From positions 3,823,318 through 3,887,317 of the forward strand of contig NZ_CP150886.1 of assembly GCF_038050375.1 (NCBI RefSeq): 64,000 nt of DNA. The letters are read 5' to 3'. The stretch comes from Okeanomitos corallinicola TIOX110. GTDB taxonomy: Bacteria; Cyanobacteriota; Cyanobacteriia; Cyanobacteriales; Nostocaceae. Shown piece after piece: positions 35,454-44,642 of this stretch; position 1 is the first letter of the stretch; every line of letters begins with the position of its first letter. The translations under genes were made by a program, and so were the position numbers. The notes under the pieces are model-generated. The model was not told where the DNA came from. It saw nothing but the letters and a program-made list of their open reading frames with translations, and made no database searches.

Positions 35454-35642
35454 GATTCTCATACCATAATTACCTTTACAGCAAGAGGTTTATTGATAAG
35501 ATGAATATCGCTCTTTCCAATTCACTTTCTTCTGTGCTAGAAAGATATCTTCAGATATATACTGTGGATTTAGTGAATTTTCACTAAGCATAGGATAATT
35601 GTCCTTATCATTGTCATTTTTCTCAGTAATCAGCCTCACCAG

Positions 35643-36050
35643 TTACTGGTAAGGTAATAAGTTTAAACCTTGAATAAATCTATAATCTCGTTGGTTTTTA
35701 GTGATAAACGGATAATTCCTGACTATTGCTGTAGCTGCTATTAGACCATCAGCAATTAATAAGCCATGACTTAGACGATAAGACTGCAATAAATCAACAG
35801 CTTTATCTGAAATTACCTCGTCAATTTTAATAATAAAAAACTGTTTCAGGAATTTTTCTAATGTTTGTAGTTCTGCTTTATTAGCACAACCAACCATTAG
35901 TTCCATTTGTGTGACTATACTAATTGCCAAGCTAGAATTTGCTTTCAAGTTTTGCAAACAGTTTATTGCTTCGATGACACCTCGACCAACATCAATAATA
36001 ATATCAGTATCAACAATAGTTGAATTAGTCATGGGAGTTTTACCACTCAT
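35643..36050 (-). CDS. vapC: PIN-domain toxin, VapC type, second pair
   Basis: 135 residues from ATG 36050 (MSGKTPMTNSTIVDTDIIID). PIN acidic positions: D in VDTDIIID, E in TQMELMVGCANK, D in LLIADGLIAATA and D in NQRDYRF. The start gives an 11-base overlap with the antitoxin stop (ATGAGTGGTAA), exactly as in the pair at 25894-25904. A later ATG at 36032 would give no overlap. It resembles the first toxin only in fold. Confidence 0.85.
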   Translation of the reverse strand: MSGKTPMTNSTIVDTDIIIDVGRGVIEAINCLQNLKANSSLAISIVTQMELMVGCANKAELQTLEKFLKQFFIIKIDEVISDKAVDLLQSYRLSHGLLIADGLIAATAIVRNYPFITKNQRDYRFIQGLNLLPYQ

Positions 36051-36270
36051 TTTCTCGAACATTACGCACCCAATCGTTGCTATCAGTTAAATCTTGACGT
36101 TCACTCCACATCCCAATAAATCCATCATTTATCAAATCATTATTTGGTGACTGAGTAGCAGTTTCAACTATTGCATATCTTTGTCGCAAAAAAGCAATAA
36201 AGTCCATTACTTGACGCTGTGCTTCAGCAGGAAGAGATACAAATTCGTTTAACAATTTTTGTTGTGTCAT
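36040..36270 (-). CDS. vapB: Antitoxin of the second VapC-type pair (DUF2281-like)
   Basis: 76 residues. The helix LLNEFVSLPAEAQRQVMDFI is the DUF2281-type motif. The tail, rich in D/N/W (MWSERQDLTDSNDWVRNVRENEW, here broken off), ends in EW like the first antitoxin. ATG 36270, stop overlapping the toxin start by 11 bases. The pair stands alone between sixA and the divergent cobB. Confidence 0.78.
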   Translation of the reverse strand: MTQQKLLNEFVSLPAEAQRQVMDFIAFLRQRYAIVETATQSPNNDLINDGFIGMWSERQDLTDSNDWVRNVRENEW

Positions 36271-36444
36271 TGTACAGATTTATGTTAGTTGATTTAGCAT
36301 CAAAATGCAAAACGTTGACGAATCAGTAAAGTATATGTTTATTATACTATCATACAGATATATTTTTGAATTTTGTATTTAATTAATATAATACACTTAA
36401 CACAACCGGGGATTGATTCTAACCAATTACCAATTACCAAAATC

Positions 36445-37887
36445 ATGCCTTTAATTATTGCTGGAGAACGTAGCGGAGTCGGGAAAACTACTGTCACCCT
36501 GACACTTTTATCATCCTTGTGTCGTCGTGGTTTCAAAGTACAATCTTTTAAGGTGGGACCAGATTATATTGATCCGATGTTTCATCAATATGTCACAGGT
36601 CTTCCTTGTCGCAATTTGGATGCGGTTTTAACTTCAGAAAGTTATATTCAAAAATGTTTTGAAATTCATTCTCAAGAATGTGAATATGCTTTAGTTGAGG
36701 GGGTAATGGGTTTATTTGATGGTGTGGGTAATTCATCAAATTTAGAACCTATTGATCAAATGGATTTTGCTAGTACCGCTCATGTTGCTAGATTATTAAA
36801 TATACCTGTGGTATTAGTAATTGATTGTAGTCGTTTATCTGGTTCTGTAGCTGCGATCGCTCACGGTTATTGTAGTTTAGATGATAGAATTAAAATTGCT
36901 GGTTTGGTGTTAAATCGGGTGGGGAGTGATCGCCATTTATCTTTATTGAAAAAATCACTAAGAAAATTACAATTACCAGTTTTAGGTGTGTTGAGAAGAG
37001 AAGATAATATTAGTATTCCTGATCGTCATTTGGGTTTAATTCCTACTGGAGAATTACCAGAATTAGATAATATAATTAATCGTCTTGCAGATTTGGGTGA
37101 TAGTTGTTTTGATTGGGAGAAATTATTACCACTTTTACAAGTAAGTGAATGTCTGTCTGAAGAGATTAATAATTTTCAGATTAACGAACCGCAGAGACGC
37201 AGAGAGCGCAGAGAAATACAAGATATAAAATCTAAGGTGAGAATTGCTGTTGCAAGGGATAAGGCTTTTAATTTTTATTATCAAGATAATTTAGATTTGT
37301 TGGAAGAATTGGGAGCGGAGTTAGTATTTTGGAGTCCTTTAAATGATTCTCAATTACCTTCAAATATTCAAGGAATGTATTTTGGGGGTGGTTTTCCTGA
37401 AGTATTTGCACAACAATTATCTGCAAATAATAACTTGATTAAAGAAGTAAGAAAGGCGATTTTATCAGGAATACCAACAATTGCTGAATGTGGTGGGTTG
37501 ATGTATTTATGTGAAAATATTATTGATTTTGAAAATCAGGCTTGGTCAATGGTGGGAATATTACCCACGGATGCACAAATGGATAAAAGGTTAACTTTAG
37601 GATATCGTCGGGCGGTAGTTTTAGAAAATAGTTTTTTATTAAATTCAGGAACAAATATTTATGGTCATGAGTTTCATCGTTCTCATGTAATTACTCATCC
37701 TCAACAACCATTGTTTGATACTTATCGTTATGACTGCGAAGAAAATACAGGGTTGGAAGGATGGAATTTACCTCATGTTCATGCTTCTTATGTACATCAA
37801 CATTGGGGAGAAAGTGTAGAAATTCCGGAAATGTTTTTACAAAAATGCCAAAGTTTTAAATCTACAGAAAACAAAACAGCTTTTTGA
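36445..37887 (+). CDS. cobB: Cobyrinate a,c-diamide synthase
   Basis: Glutamine- and ATP-dependent amidation of cobyrinate in cobalamin synthesis (CbiA in the anaerobic pathway). 480 residues from ATG 36445 (MPLIIAGERSGVGKTT), where the P-loop follows at once; upstream frame to 36373 is not needed. The C-terminal class I amidotransferase has C349 in IPTIAECGGLMYL. Between the domains, residues about 247-258 (NEPQRRRERREI) are a translated copy of the genomic CGCAGAG repeat (37183-37218), an in-frame insertion. Confidence 0.93.
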   Translation: MPLIIAGERSGVGKTTVTLTLLSSLCRRGFKVQSFKVGPDYIDPMFHQYVTGLPCRNLDAVLTSESYIQKCFEIHSQECEYALVEGVMGLFDGVGNSSNLEPIDQMDFASTAHVARLLNIPVVLVIDCSRLSGSVAAIAHGYCSLDDRIKIAGLVLNRVGSDRHLSLLKKSLRKLQLPVLGVLRREDNISIPDRHLGLIPTGELPELDNIINRLADLGDSCFDWEKLLPLLQVSECLSEEINNFQINEPQRRRERREIQDIKSKVRIAVARDKAFNFYYQDNLDLLEELGAELVFWSPLNDSQLPSNIQGMYFGGGFPEVFAQQLSANNNLIKEVRKAILSGIPTIAECGGLMYLCENIIDFENQAWSMVGILPTDAQMDKRLTLGYRRAVVLENSFLLNSGTNIYGHEFHRSHVITHPQQPLFDTYRYDCEENTGLEGWNLPHVHASYVHQHWGESVEIPEMFLQKCQSFKSTENKTAF

Positions 37888-37919
37888 TGGGGATTAAACC
37901 CCCATCTTTCGCTGATGAA

Positions 37920-38198
37920 TTATGAGTTAATTATGGCGTTTTCATGGTGCGATTTTGATTCTGCCAAACTATTACTAAACTCATTTGCACGGGCGCTGGG
38001 AATTAATGTCCAACCAGCTTTTAAGAGTTTTTGATATGTTGCCCAACCTTTAGAACCACCGGGTATTTTATGATCTGGTACTGAAAATTGAGGAAACGCT
38101 GTGTAAGGTCGCCAAGGTTGACCTAGAGAAGTCTGCAAATGCAATATTTTCTCATCATCACCGCTAGACTTAGATAACCAGCACATTTGTCTATGCAC
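37920..38198 (-). CDS. Conserved small cyanobacterial protein
   Basis: 92 residues, function unknown. Start is GTG 38198, with AAAGGAG six bases upstream. The central part (LGQPWRPYTAFPQFSVPDHK, then IPGGSKGWATYQKLLKAGW) looks strongly constrained: aromatic and Pro/Gly rich, no hydrophobic helix, so soluble. The C-terminal 20 residues are low-complexity. It is convergent with cobB, 32 bp apart, and no operon partner is seen. Confidence 0.75.
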   Translation of the reverse strand: MHRQMCWLSKSSGDDEKILHLQTSLGQPWRPYTAFPQFSVPDHKIPGGSKGWATYQKLLKAGWTLIPSARANEFSNSLAESKSHHENAIINS

Positions 38199-38512
38199 GG
38201 TAAACTCCTTTGCGTTCAGCTAATTTTGGATAATCACAGGTTTTTATAAATACCTGTCAAAATTTTGTTAGGTGAATTACGACTTCAAAGATGAGGTCGA
38301 AATTAGATGATTTTATTGAATTAAGGTGAATTATTGAAGAAGACAAACTCCTATATTTAGTTGTCTGCAATGTAAGAAGATAAACAGAGAACAAAAAGGT
38401 TTGTTCTAGAAATGTTTTCCTGTGTTACAAGATTTGTTTTATGTTATCTTCGGTTTTTAGGATTGTATGTAACAAAAAATACAGTTTACAGAAATTTTAA
38501 AAAATACATCTA
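38199..38512. other. Intergenic region between the small protein and cbiET
   Basis: 314 bp, AT rich, no gene. A small hairpin ACAGGT / ACCTGT (38236-38241, 38252-38257) is present. I looked for cobalamin riboswitch consensus boxes and saw none. Confidence 0.4.
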
Positions 38513-39730
38513 TTAGTATCCCTTATACCCCACCCATTGAGTCACTTGAGACATCCCTTTCCAACCTAAAAATTTACCAATTGGTTCTGCACGTTGAATA
38601 GAAATCCTGGTAAAACTTCCTCCTACTTTTTCATACCATGCAAATAACGTTTTTTCTCCTTCCAAAGTCACAACATTAGCAACTATTCTTCCCCCAGTTC
38701 TTAAAGCATCCCAACATTGATCAAATAATCCTGGTGCTGTCACACCACCACCGATAAAAATAGCGTCAGGTGTGGGTAAATTTTGGATCACTTCTGTTGA
38801 TTTTCCGGCAATGATTTGCAAATTTGGTGTACCTAAAGCAGTCGCATTATCAGTTATATAATTGAGTCTTTGATGATTTTTTTCAATAGCAATTGCCCGA
38901 CATCTTGCATTACTCCTCATCCATTCTATAGAAATAGAACCACAACCAGCACCAATATCCCAAAGTAATTCTCCCGGTAAAGGTGCTAGAGTTGATAATG
39001 TTACTGCTCTAACCTCTCTTTTCGTTAATTGTCCATCATGGTGAAAAGCACTGTCAGCTAAACCGGGAAATCTTGATAAACCAATTATTCCCACATCGGC
39101 TATACACTCCACTGCAATAGTATTTAAAGTGGCTATTTCTGTTTGTTTCCAACTTTCTGCAATTTCTGTGAAAATTCTTTCATATTTACCACCCATTCTT
39201 TCTAAAACTGTAATTTTACTATTGCCATAACCGCGTTTATTTAAGATTTCCGCAACAATTCTTGGTGTATTTTTATCCTCACTTAAAATTAATAATTTTG
39301 CCCCGTGATAAATATAAGAATTTAGTAAAGAAACTGGACGACCACATAAACTTAAAGTTTCTACTTCTGTAAAATTCCAACCTAATCGAGAACAAGCTAA
39401 ACTATAAGCTGAAAGTGAGGGAATAATAGTAATTTCATCAATGGGAATATGTCTAGTAATAGTTGCACCGACACCATAAAACATAGGATCGCCACTAGCT
39501 AAAATACATATTGATTTACCTTCATGGCGACGGTTAACAATTTCTTGAATGGAATTTTTAAAAGGAGATTTCCAACTAATTTTTTCTCTGTTATCTCCTG
39601 GGGGTAACATTGCTAAATGACGTTCTCCACCGATGATAATTTGCGCTTGATTAAGAATAGAAATGGCGATTTTACTTAATCCCTCAATTCCATCTTCGCC
39701 AATACCAATTATTGATAACCATTTTTGCAT
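38513..39730 (-). CDS. cbiET: Precorrin-6Y methylase, bifunctional CbiE-CbiT (CobL)
   Basis: C5/C15 methylation and decarboxylation in corrin ring synthesis. 405 residues from ATG 39730 (MQKWLSIIGIGEDG); the frame is open upstream to 39835 but nothing supports it. CbiE-type tetrapyrrole methylase occupies about 1-205 (GIGEDGIEGLS, ILASGDPMFYGVG). CbiT-type SAM methyltransferase follows (LLWDIGAGCGSISIEWMR, AIAIEKNHQRL, DAIFIGGG). Its neighbour cobB (36445) is another corrin gene, convergent and not in one operon. Confidence 0.93.
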   Translation of the reverse strand: MQKWLSIIGIGEDGIEGLSKIAISILNQAQIIIGGERHLAMLPPGDNREKISWKSPFKNSIQEIVNRRHEGKSICILASGDPMFYGVGATITRHIPIDEITIIPSLSAYSLACSRLGWNFTEVETLSLCGRPVSLLNSYIYHGAKLLILSEDKNTPRIVAEILNKRGYGNSKITVLERMGGKYERIFTEIAESWKQTEIATLNTIAVECIADVGIIGLSRFPGLADSAFHHDGQLTKREVRAVTLSTLAPLPGELLWDIGAGCGSISIEWMRSNARCRAIAIEKNHQRLNYITDNATALGTPNLQIIAGKSTEVIQNLPTPDAIFIGGGVTAPGLFDQCWDALRTGGRIVANVVTLEGEKTLFAWYEKVGGSFTRISIQRAEPIGKFLGWKGMSQVTQWVGYKGY

Positions 39731-39827
39731 AATTCGTAATTTGTAAATAATTGATCCTCCCTCATTACTATACTCTGCATGGGAATGAGATATACAGCAC
39801 TTACCGATCTTATAAGATACACATCTA

Positions 39828-39844
39828 GCGGGCAAGATGCCCGC
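39828..39844. repeat. Dispersed palindrome GCGGGCA-AGA-TGCCCGC
   Basis: Seven-bp arms, three-base loop, between cbiET and the fusion gene upstream of it. A relative (AGGGCAGGCAAAATGCCCAC) lies at 29321-29340. Could work as a processing or attenuation hairpin. Confidence 0.6.
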
Positions 39845-39925
39845 ACCACAAGAGTTTAATTATTCAAGTTTGTAGCTCATTTGAAATAAGTCGGCTGTAT
39901 CTTCTATCTCCTGAAAATTAACCTA

Positions 39926-42796
39926 TTAAGCGATAAATTCTTCCAGTTCAACAACACCTTTTGAACCATCAATTTTTACTTGTTGGCCATCTTGGAGGAG
40001 ATAAGTAGCTCCACGGACATCCATGACTGCGGGAATACCATATTCACGGGCGACTATAGCACCGTGGGAAAGTTTACCACCTACTTCTGCTATGACTCCT
40101 CCGGCTCTAACTAGGATGGTTGCCCAGCCAGAATCGGTGTAAGGTACTACTAGAATGGTTGTTTTATCAATTTCCCCTACTTCTTGTAAATTTCTGACTA
40201 CTTTGACTTGTCCTGTTACTTGTCCTTGACTGGCGGGAATACCTAGTAAAATATGGTCAGAGGTATCTATGGGGGTGGTGATGGGATGAGGGGGATTATT
40301 ACCGTAAACTATGGGGGGAATTTCGATGATTTCATGATCTTGGAGAAATTGCGATCGCCTGTTTTCTAATAATTCAGAAAGTCTATTTCTCAATTCTGGA
40401 TCGGCGTTTGCGGCTAACCTTCTAATTTCACCTAATTTTAAAAAGAAAATATCTCCGGTTTGTGACAATAAACCATCTTTTAACCAAATTTTTTCTAATA
40501 CTAAAAATGTCCAGCGTAGTTCTGCTAATAACCGAGAATAAATTTCTGTAACTCGACCTTTGAGATCCACCCGACTTTGGACAAAACCCTGTTTACGTTT
40601 TCCTGAGTCTTGGCTATTTTTTGGTTCTTCTGCTTTGATTAACTGGATAAACAATTGTTTCACTAGGTGGGGTTGTTCTTTCCAGGTTGGTACAGAAATA
40701 TCTGTTCCTACTTCACTTAAATAACCGTAATCTTCCATTATTTCGGCAAAATCATCTAGAATTATTTGCCCTTCTGGCGTTTCTCTTAACTGTTCAAAAA
40801 CCTGATCTGGTTCAACTTCTGGTAATATTTCCTTCACATCTGCGGCTAAAATTCTTAGCGATCGCAATGAGGAAACTTCTGGGGTAATACTATGATCAAT
40901 TTGCTCGTCTTTCACTCCAGAAATAGCTTGCCGAATCGCTGCACTCAAGGGTGACAAAATACTATAATAAGTTCCTTGGTTCAGTAAATCCAGAATTAAA
41001 TCTACTCTACTTAATAACTGCGCTGGTGATAATTCTTCAATAATTTCATGGGCTAATTTTGTCAAACCGGGAATAAACCGTTTTCTATAATCTTGCTTAA
41101 ATTCTGTTTCTAAGCTAATTTCTCGCTGCAATAATTTCGTTAGTCCTGGTAAATTTTCCCATGTAGAAGTTAGAGGTGGTTTACTCATTTTTGCGCCTCT
41201 AGTTAAAAACTCTAAACTTTCTGGCGGTAAACCCATTTCTAGAAACACTTCCCCTAAAAAAGTAGCGTTAAAATAGGCTCTGGAATAGTGCAGAGTTGCC
41301 ATTTTGCTAAAGTCTAAATCACGGGTTTTTTCACCTAAAACTATTGTGAACAGTTCCCCCCACATCCCACAAGTTAAAGGTAAATTAATTGACCAAGTTA
41401 AAGGATGTATGACACCAGGAATAACTTCGGCGGCTATTTTCCTTGTCCAAATTGGTAATAGGGTGGTAATGGGTCGGGTTTGCAAGACCCAGAGAGTTTG
41501 TCCGTCATAACTCCACTCTACGTCTTGGGGTGTCCCATAGTAGCGTTTTTCTAATCTTCTGGCTAGGTAAGCTACTTGTTTAATTAATGGTTGGGGAATT
41601 TTCCCTTCTCCCTCAAATTTCACTGTGGATAGGTGATCTTCTCCCACTACAAACACTCGATATTGTTCTGGGGTAATTTTTCCCGATACAACTTGGGATG
41701 GACTTCCTGATACGGCTTCAATAACTATTGCATCACCTTGTTGGGAAATGGGATCACGGCTAAATGCCACACCGGAAAAGACACTCTGTACCTGGGCTTG
41801 GATTAATACGGCCATGGCGGCATCTTTCGCACCCAGATCACGCCGATATTGTACTGCTCCAGGATGATGATAGGATTCTCTCACTTGTGCGATCGCAATT
41901 TCTAATTCTTGCTTACTGGTAACGTTCAAAATTGTTTCATACTGTCCCGCCGCCGAAGCTTGTTCTGAGTCTTCCCCAATGGCGGAAGAACGTACTACTA
42001 AAGGTGATAATGGTGATGGTTGTAGGTAATCAATTAACATCCCTGGATCTTCAAAGGGTGCTAAAATCCATCCTTTGGGAACTGGATAACCCCAACGTTT
42101 AACTTGTGATAATGTAGCGGCTTTAGCTCCAAAGGTTTCTGGTTCTAAATCATCATCTAAGGTAATAATCGTTTGTTCACCACTGCTTAAATATTCCATC
42201 ATCGGCTGGCTGTCTGTTTCTGCCTCTGCTACTGACAGATCCATATCATCGGGGATTTGCGTATAAATCCAACCAATTAATCCCGCTAATGTAAATGCAG
42301 CCACAATTCTAGGAAAATCATTAAAATGTAGGACAGCCACCAAGACGGGGAATAGTATCAACACCCCAAATTTGATCGCCTGTCGAGAACGCAGAACCAG
42401 AAAACCAGTAGCTGCTACTAAACTGACAAATATCGCAATCAGGGGATCATGAACTAAAAACCCCCACACTACGTTTGTTGTTCCCGCACCTCTACCTAAA
42501 CCATATCTACCCACAACTAAGGCGATTAAGGCGATTAATTCCCAAAATGAGCCTTCAGGAAAGAAAATACGGGCAATTAATACCGCCGCAATTCCTTTCA
42601 ATGCTTCTGACAACACTGCCAGAATACCTACTAATTTACCGCCGTGATAGAAGGCAGCGGAAACACTAATATTTCCCGTACCGATTTGCTTTAATCGCTG
42701 ACCCTTGATAGCATAAGCAATCCAAGCAATTAACGGCATTGCCCCTAAGAGTGGGCAGGTAATTAAAATAACTAATAAACCCCAAAGCTCAAACAT
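39926..42796 (-). CDS. Fusion of a PlsY-like membrane domain and a PEP-utilising/rifampin-phosphotransferase-like enzyme
   Basis: 956 residues. Residues 1-195 are a membrane domain with PlsY-like features: GTGNISVSAAFYHGGKLVG resembles the GSGNxGATNVxR loop, and GRGAGTTNVVWG follows. From about 215 an ATP-grasp domain of the PPDK type runs to about 450 (GAKAATLSQVKRWGYPVPKGW, SAIGEDSEQASAAGQYET broken here, VLQTRPITTL). A helical middle region follows. The end (about 865-956) is the swivelling phosphohistidine domain with GGKLSHGAIVAREYGIPAV. The C-terminal PEP-binding TIM barrel of PEP synthase is absent, so a PEP synthase reaction is unlikely. Order ATP-grasp, middle, His domain is that of rifampin phosphotransferase. 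Substrate unknown; membrane location inferred. Confidence 0.82.
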   Translation of the reverse strand: MFELWGLLVILITCPLLGAMPLIAWIAYAIKGQRLKQIGTGNISVSAAFYHGGKLVGILAVLSEALKGIAAVLIARIFFPEGSFWELIALIALVVGRYGLGRGAGTTNVVWGFLVHDPLIAIFVSLVAATGFLVLRSRQAIKFGVLILFPVLVAVLHFNDFPRIVAAFTLAGLIGWIYTQIPDDMDLSVAEAETDSQPMMEYLSSGEQTIITLDDDLEPETFGAKAATLSQVKRWGYPVPKGWILAPFEDPGMLIDYLQPSPLSPLVVRSSAIGEDSEQASAAGQYETILNVTSKQELEIAIAQVRESYHHPGAVQYRRDLGAKDAAMAVLIQAQVQSVFSGVAFSRDPISQQGDAIVIEAVSGSPSQVVSGKITPEQYRVFVVGEDHLSTVKFEGEGKIPQPLIKQVAYLARRLEKRYYGTPQDVEWSYDGQTLWVLQTRPITTLLPIWTRKIAAEVIPGVIHPLTWSINLPLTCGMWGELFTIVLGEKTRDLDFSKMATLHYSRAYFNATFLGEVFLEMGLPPESLEFLTRGAKMSKPPLTSTWENLPGLTKLLQREISLETEFKQDYRKRFIPGLTKLAHEIIEELSPAQLLSRVDLILDLLNQGTYYSILSPLSAAIRQAISGVKDEQIDHSITPEVSSLRSLRILAADVKEILPEVEPDQVFEQLRETPEGQIILDDFAEIMEDYGYLSEVGTDISVPTWKEQPHLVKQLFIQLIKAEEPKNSQDSGKRKQGFVQSRVDLKGRVTEIYSRLLAELRWTFLVLEKIWLKDGLLSQTGDIFFLKLGEIRRLAANADPELRNRLSELLENRRSQFLQDHEIIEIPPIVYGNNPPHPITTPIDTSDHILLGIPASQGQVTGQVKVVRNLQEVGEIDKTTILVVPYTDSGWATILVRAGGVIAEVGGKLSHGAIVAREYGIPAVMDVRGATYLLQDGQQVKIDGSKGVVELEEFIA

Positions 42797-43243
42797 TTAT
42801 TTTTGATTGCGAATTTTAGATTTTTCTTTTATGTGACATATTCCCACACTTCTCTATTTGTGAGTGTGGGTTTTTCAAACAATTTGTCTGTGGTTTTAAC
42901 TTTTTTTTATAATTAAGTTTAATACAACATATTGTTGGTAAATGAGGTACAAATCTTAATCACAAATCTTTGCACCAAAAGATTTTTACTGCTGATAGCT
43001 GACTGCTGACTGCTGATAGCTGCTGTATTTTTAATTTTTTTATGGTTTTAAGTACCTGGGCAAAATTAATTGCACATTTGGGAAAACAATAGAAATCTCT
43101 GTATCTCTTGTCTGTCACCTGTCACCTGTCACCTTCCCTAAATATGAAATTTATTTTGCACGACTACTTATTTTATGATTTGATGGACACTGAGCAAGTT
43201 TGGAAAACCTTGTTGCTAGTGTCCTGGAAATTAGCTAGTAATT
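42797..43243. other. Intergenic region with repeats
   Basis: About 450 bp. It has a terminator-like hairpin (42843-42875), a repeat rich in CTGACTG/CTGATAG (42992-43025), and a CTGTCAC heptamer run (43111-43135). No gene recognised. Confidence 0.5.
42843..42875 (+). terminator. Terminator-like hairpin without a plus-strand gene
   Basis: CCCACACT / AGTGTGGG (42843-42850, 42863-42870) with a 12-base loop and five T residues after it on the plus strand. No plus-strand gene ends here; the flanking genes are both on the minus strand, where it lacks the T run. Confidence 0.45.
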
Positions 43244-43384
43244 TTAGCTTAGTGCATAAGCAGACTGCAATGCCCATAGTATGAGTAATGCAATAGAACC
43301 CAAAACTACCACAGTGGAGATTGTGACTACTTTTGGTGAATCTGCACCTTCAAATTTCATAATTCCGCGATTTAAGTCGGACAT
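43244..43384 (-). CDS. 46-residue single-helix membrane protein
   Basis: Reads MSDLNRGIMKFEGADSPKVV, then TISTVVVLGSIALLILWALQ and SAYALS. AAGGAGG stands 11 bases before the ATG at 43384, a strong ribosome binding site. It has a polar N-terminus of about 18 residues, one transmembrane helix (about 20-40) and a very short tail. The size and make-up recall the low-molecular-weight subunits or assembly factors of thylakoid complexes, but I cannot name it. It stands alone between the fusion gene and the SGNH hydrolase. Confidence 0.72.
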   Translation of the reverse strand: MSDLNRGIMKFEGADSPKVVTISTVVVLGSIALLILWALQSAYALS

Positions 43385-43636
43385 ACCTTTGTAAGCCTCC
43401 TTGATAATAGTTTCACTTTATTCCGATTTGATTGTAATCTTTCTGTAGGCTAATAATGTTAAATCCACACTATTATTTACTTTAAGCTTTGCAAAGTTTT
43501 CTCATATATTGGCAACAGGTGACTGGTGACAATTATATAGATAGATCAAAGTTTTAAGTTTTTCCTAATTACGAATTATTAATTAAAAATTTTAAAATAG
43601 TATAATTAAATACTGTGATTTACATTTTGATTATAT

Positions 43637-44593
43637 ATGAAAACATTAGTTATGGTGATTTTGGCGGTAGTTGTGGGATTGGTAGTAGCAATAGAATTGA
43701 TACTGCGATCGCTGTTTGGTTTTGGCAATCCTTTAATCTATATCGGTGACGAAGATATTGGTTATTTACTAGCACCAAATCAACGCACTAAACGTTTAGG
43801 TAATCGCATTGAAATTAATGAATATTCTATGCGAAGCGAACCCATACAAAAAACACCTCCACCCTCTACGTTAAGAATTTTACTGGTAGGTGATTCTATT
43901 GCTAATGGAGGTTGGTGGACTGATCAACAAAATACCATCTCTAATTTAATCATGACTTCTTTGCAACCCCAGAGTAATTACCAGCAAATAGAAGTGTTAA
44001 ATGCTTCTGCTAATTCCTGGGGTCCGAGAAATGAATTAGCTTATTTACAGAAGTTTGGTAATTTTCAAGCTCAAATTATCGTGTTATTAATTAATACTGA
44101 TGATCTGTTTGCTACTACACCTACTTCTTTACCTGTAGGACGTGATCGCAATTACCCAGATCGTAAACTACCTTTAGCAATTTTAGAAGTGATCCAGCGT
44201 TATTTAATTAAACAAAAACCAATCCCAGAATTAGCAGCAATTCAAAAGGAAGGAGGCGATCGCGTCGGTATTAATTTAGCAGCTATTGCTAAAATTCAAG
44301 ATTTTGCTCAGGAAAATAACAGTAAATTTCTACTGGTAATGACTCCATTATTAAGAGAGATTGGTCAACCAGGCCCCCGTGATTATGAAATTGTCGCCCG
44401 TCAAAGATTGAATGATTTTACTCAAAAACAACAAATTAAATATGTTGATTTTCTAGTTGAATTAAACTCAATAGAAAACCCCCAAAGTGCGTACCAAGAT
44501 AATATTCATTTTAACTTAAAAGGTAATCAATTAGTAAGTAAAGTGATTGAGCGATCGCTGATAGAAATTATGGAGAATATTTCCCAACCATAA
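43637..44593 (+). CDS. SGNH/GDSL-family hydrolase, membrane-anchored
   Basis: 318 residues with an N-terminal anchor (about 4-26, VMVILAVVVGLVVAIELIL). The nucleophile motif is GDSIANG (85-91, Ser87), and the Asp/His pair is in DNIHFNLKGNQL near the end. The fold family includes esterases and O-acetyl polysaccharide hydrolases; likely substrate is a cell-envelope ester, an inference from the anchor. It starts at ATG 43637 in a very AT-rich setting. Confidence 0.8.
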   Translation: MKTLVMVILAVVVGLVVAIELILRSLFGFGNPLIYIGDEDIGYLLAPNQRTKRLGNRIEINEYSMRSEPIQKTPPPSTLRILLVGDSIANGGWWTDQQNTISNLIMTSLQPQSNYQQIEVLNASANSWGPRNELAYLQKFGNFQAQIIVLLINTDDLFATTPTSLPVGRDRNYPDRKLPLAILEVIQRYLIKQKPIPELAAIQKEGGDRVGINLAAIAKIQDFAQENNSKFLLVMTPLLREIGQPGPRDYEIVARQRLNDFTQKQQIKYVDFLVELNSIENPQSAYQDNIHFNLKGNQLVSKVIERSLIEIMENISQP

Positions 44594-44642
44594 TTATTAG
44601 CTAACCACGGAGAAAGAGAAGATTTTTTTAGATTCTATATTT

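Noticed and set aside
38199-39925. Cobalamin riboswitch near the corrin genes
   Set aside because: No conserved boxes seen in the gaps 38199-38512 or 39731-39925 or before cobB.
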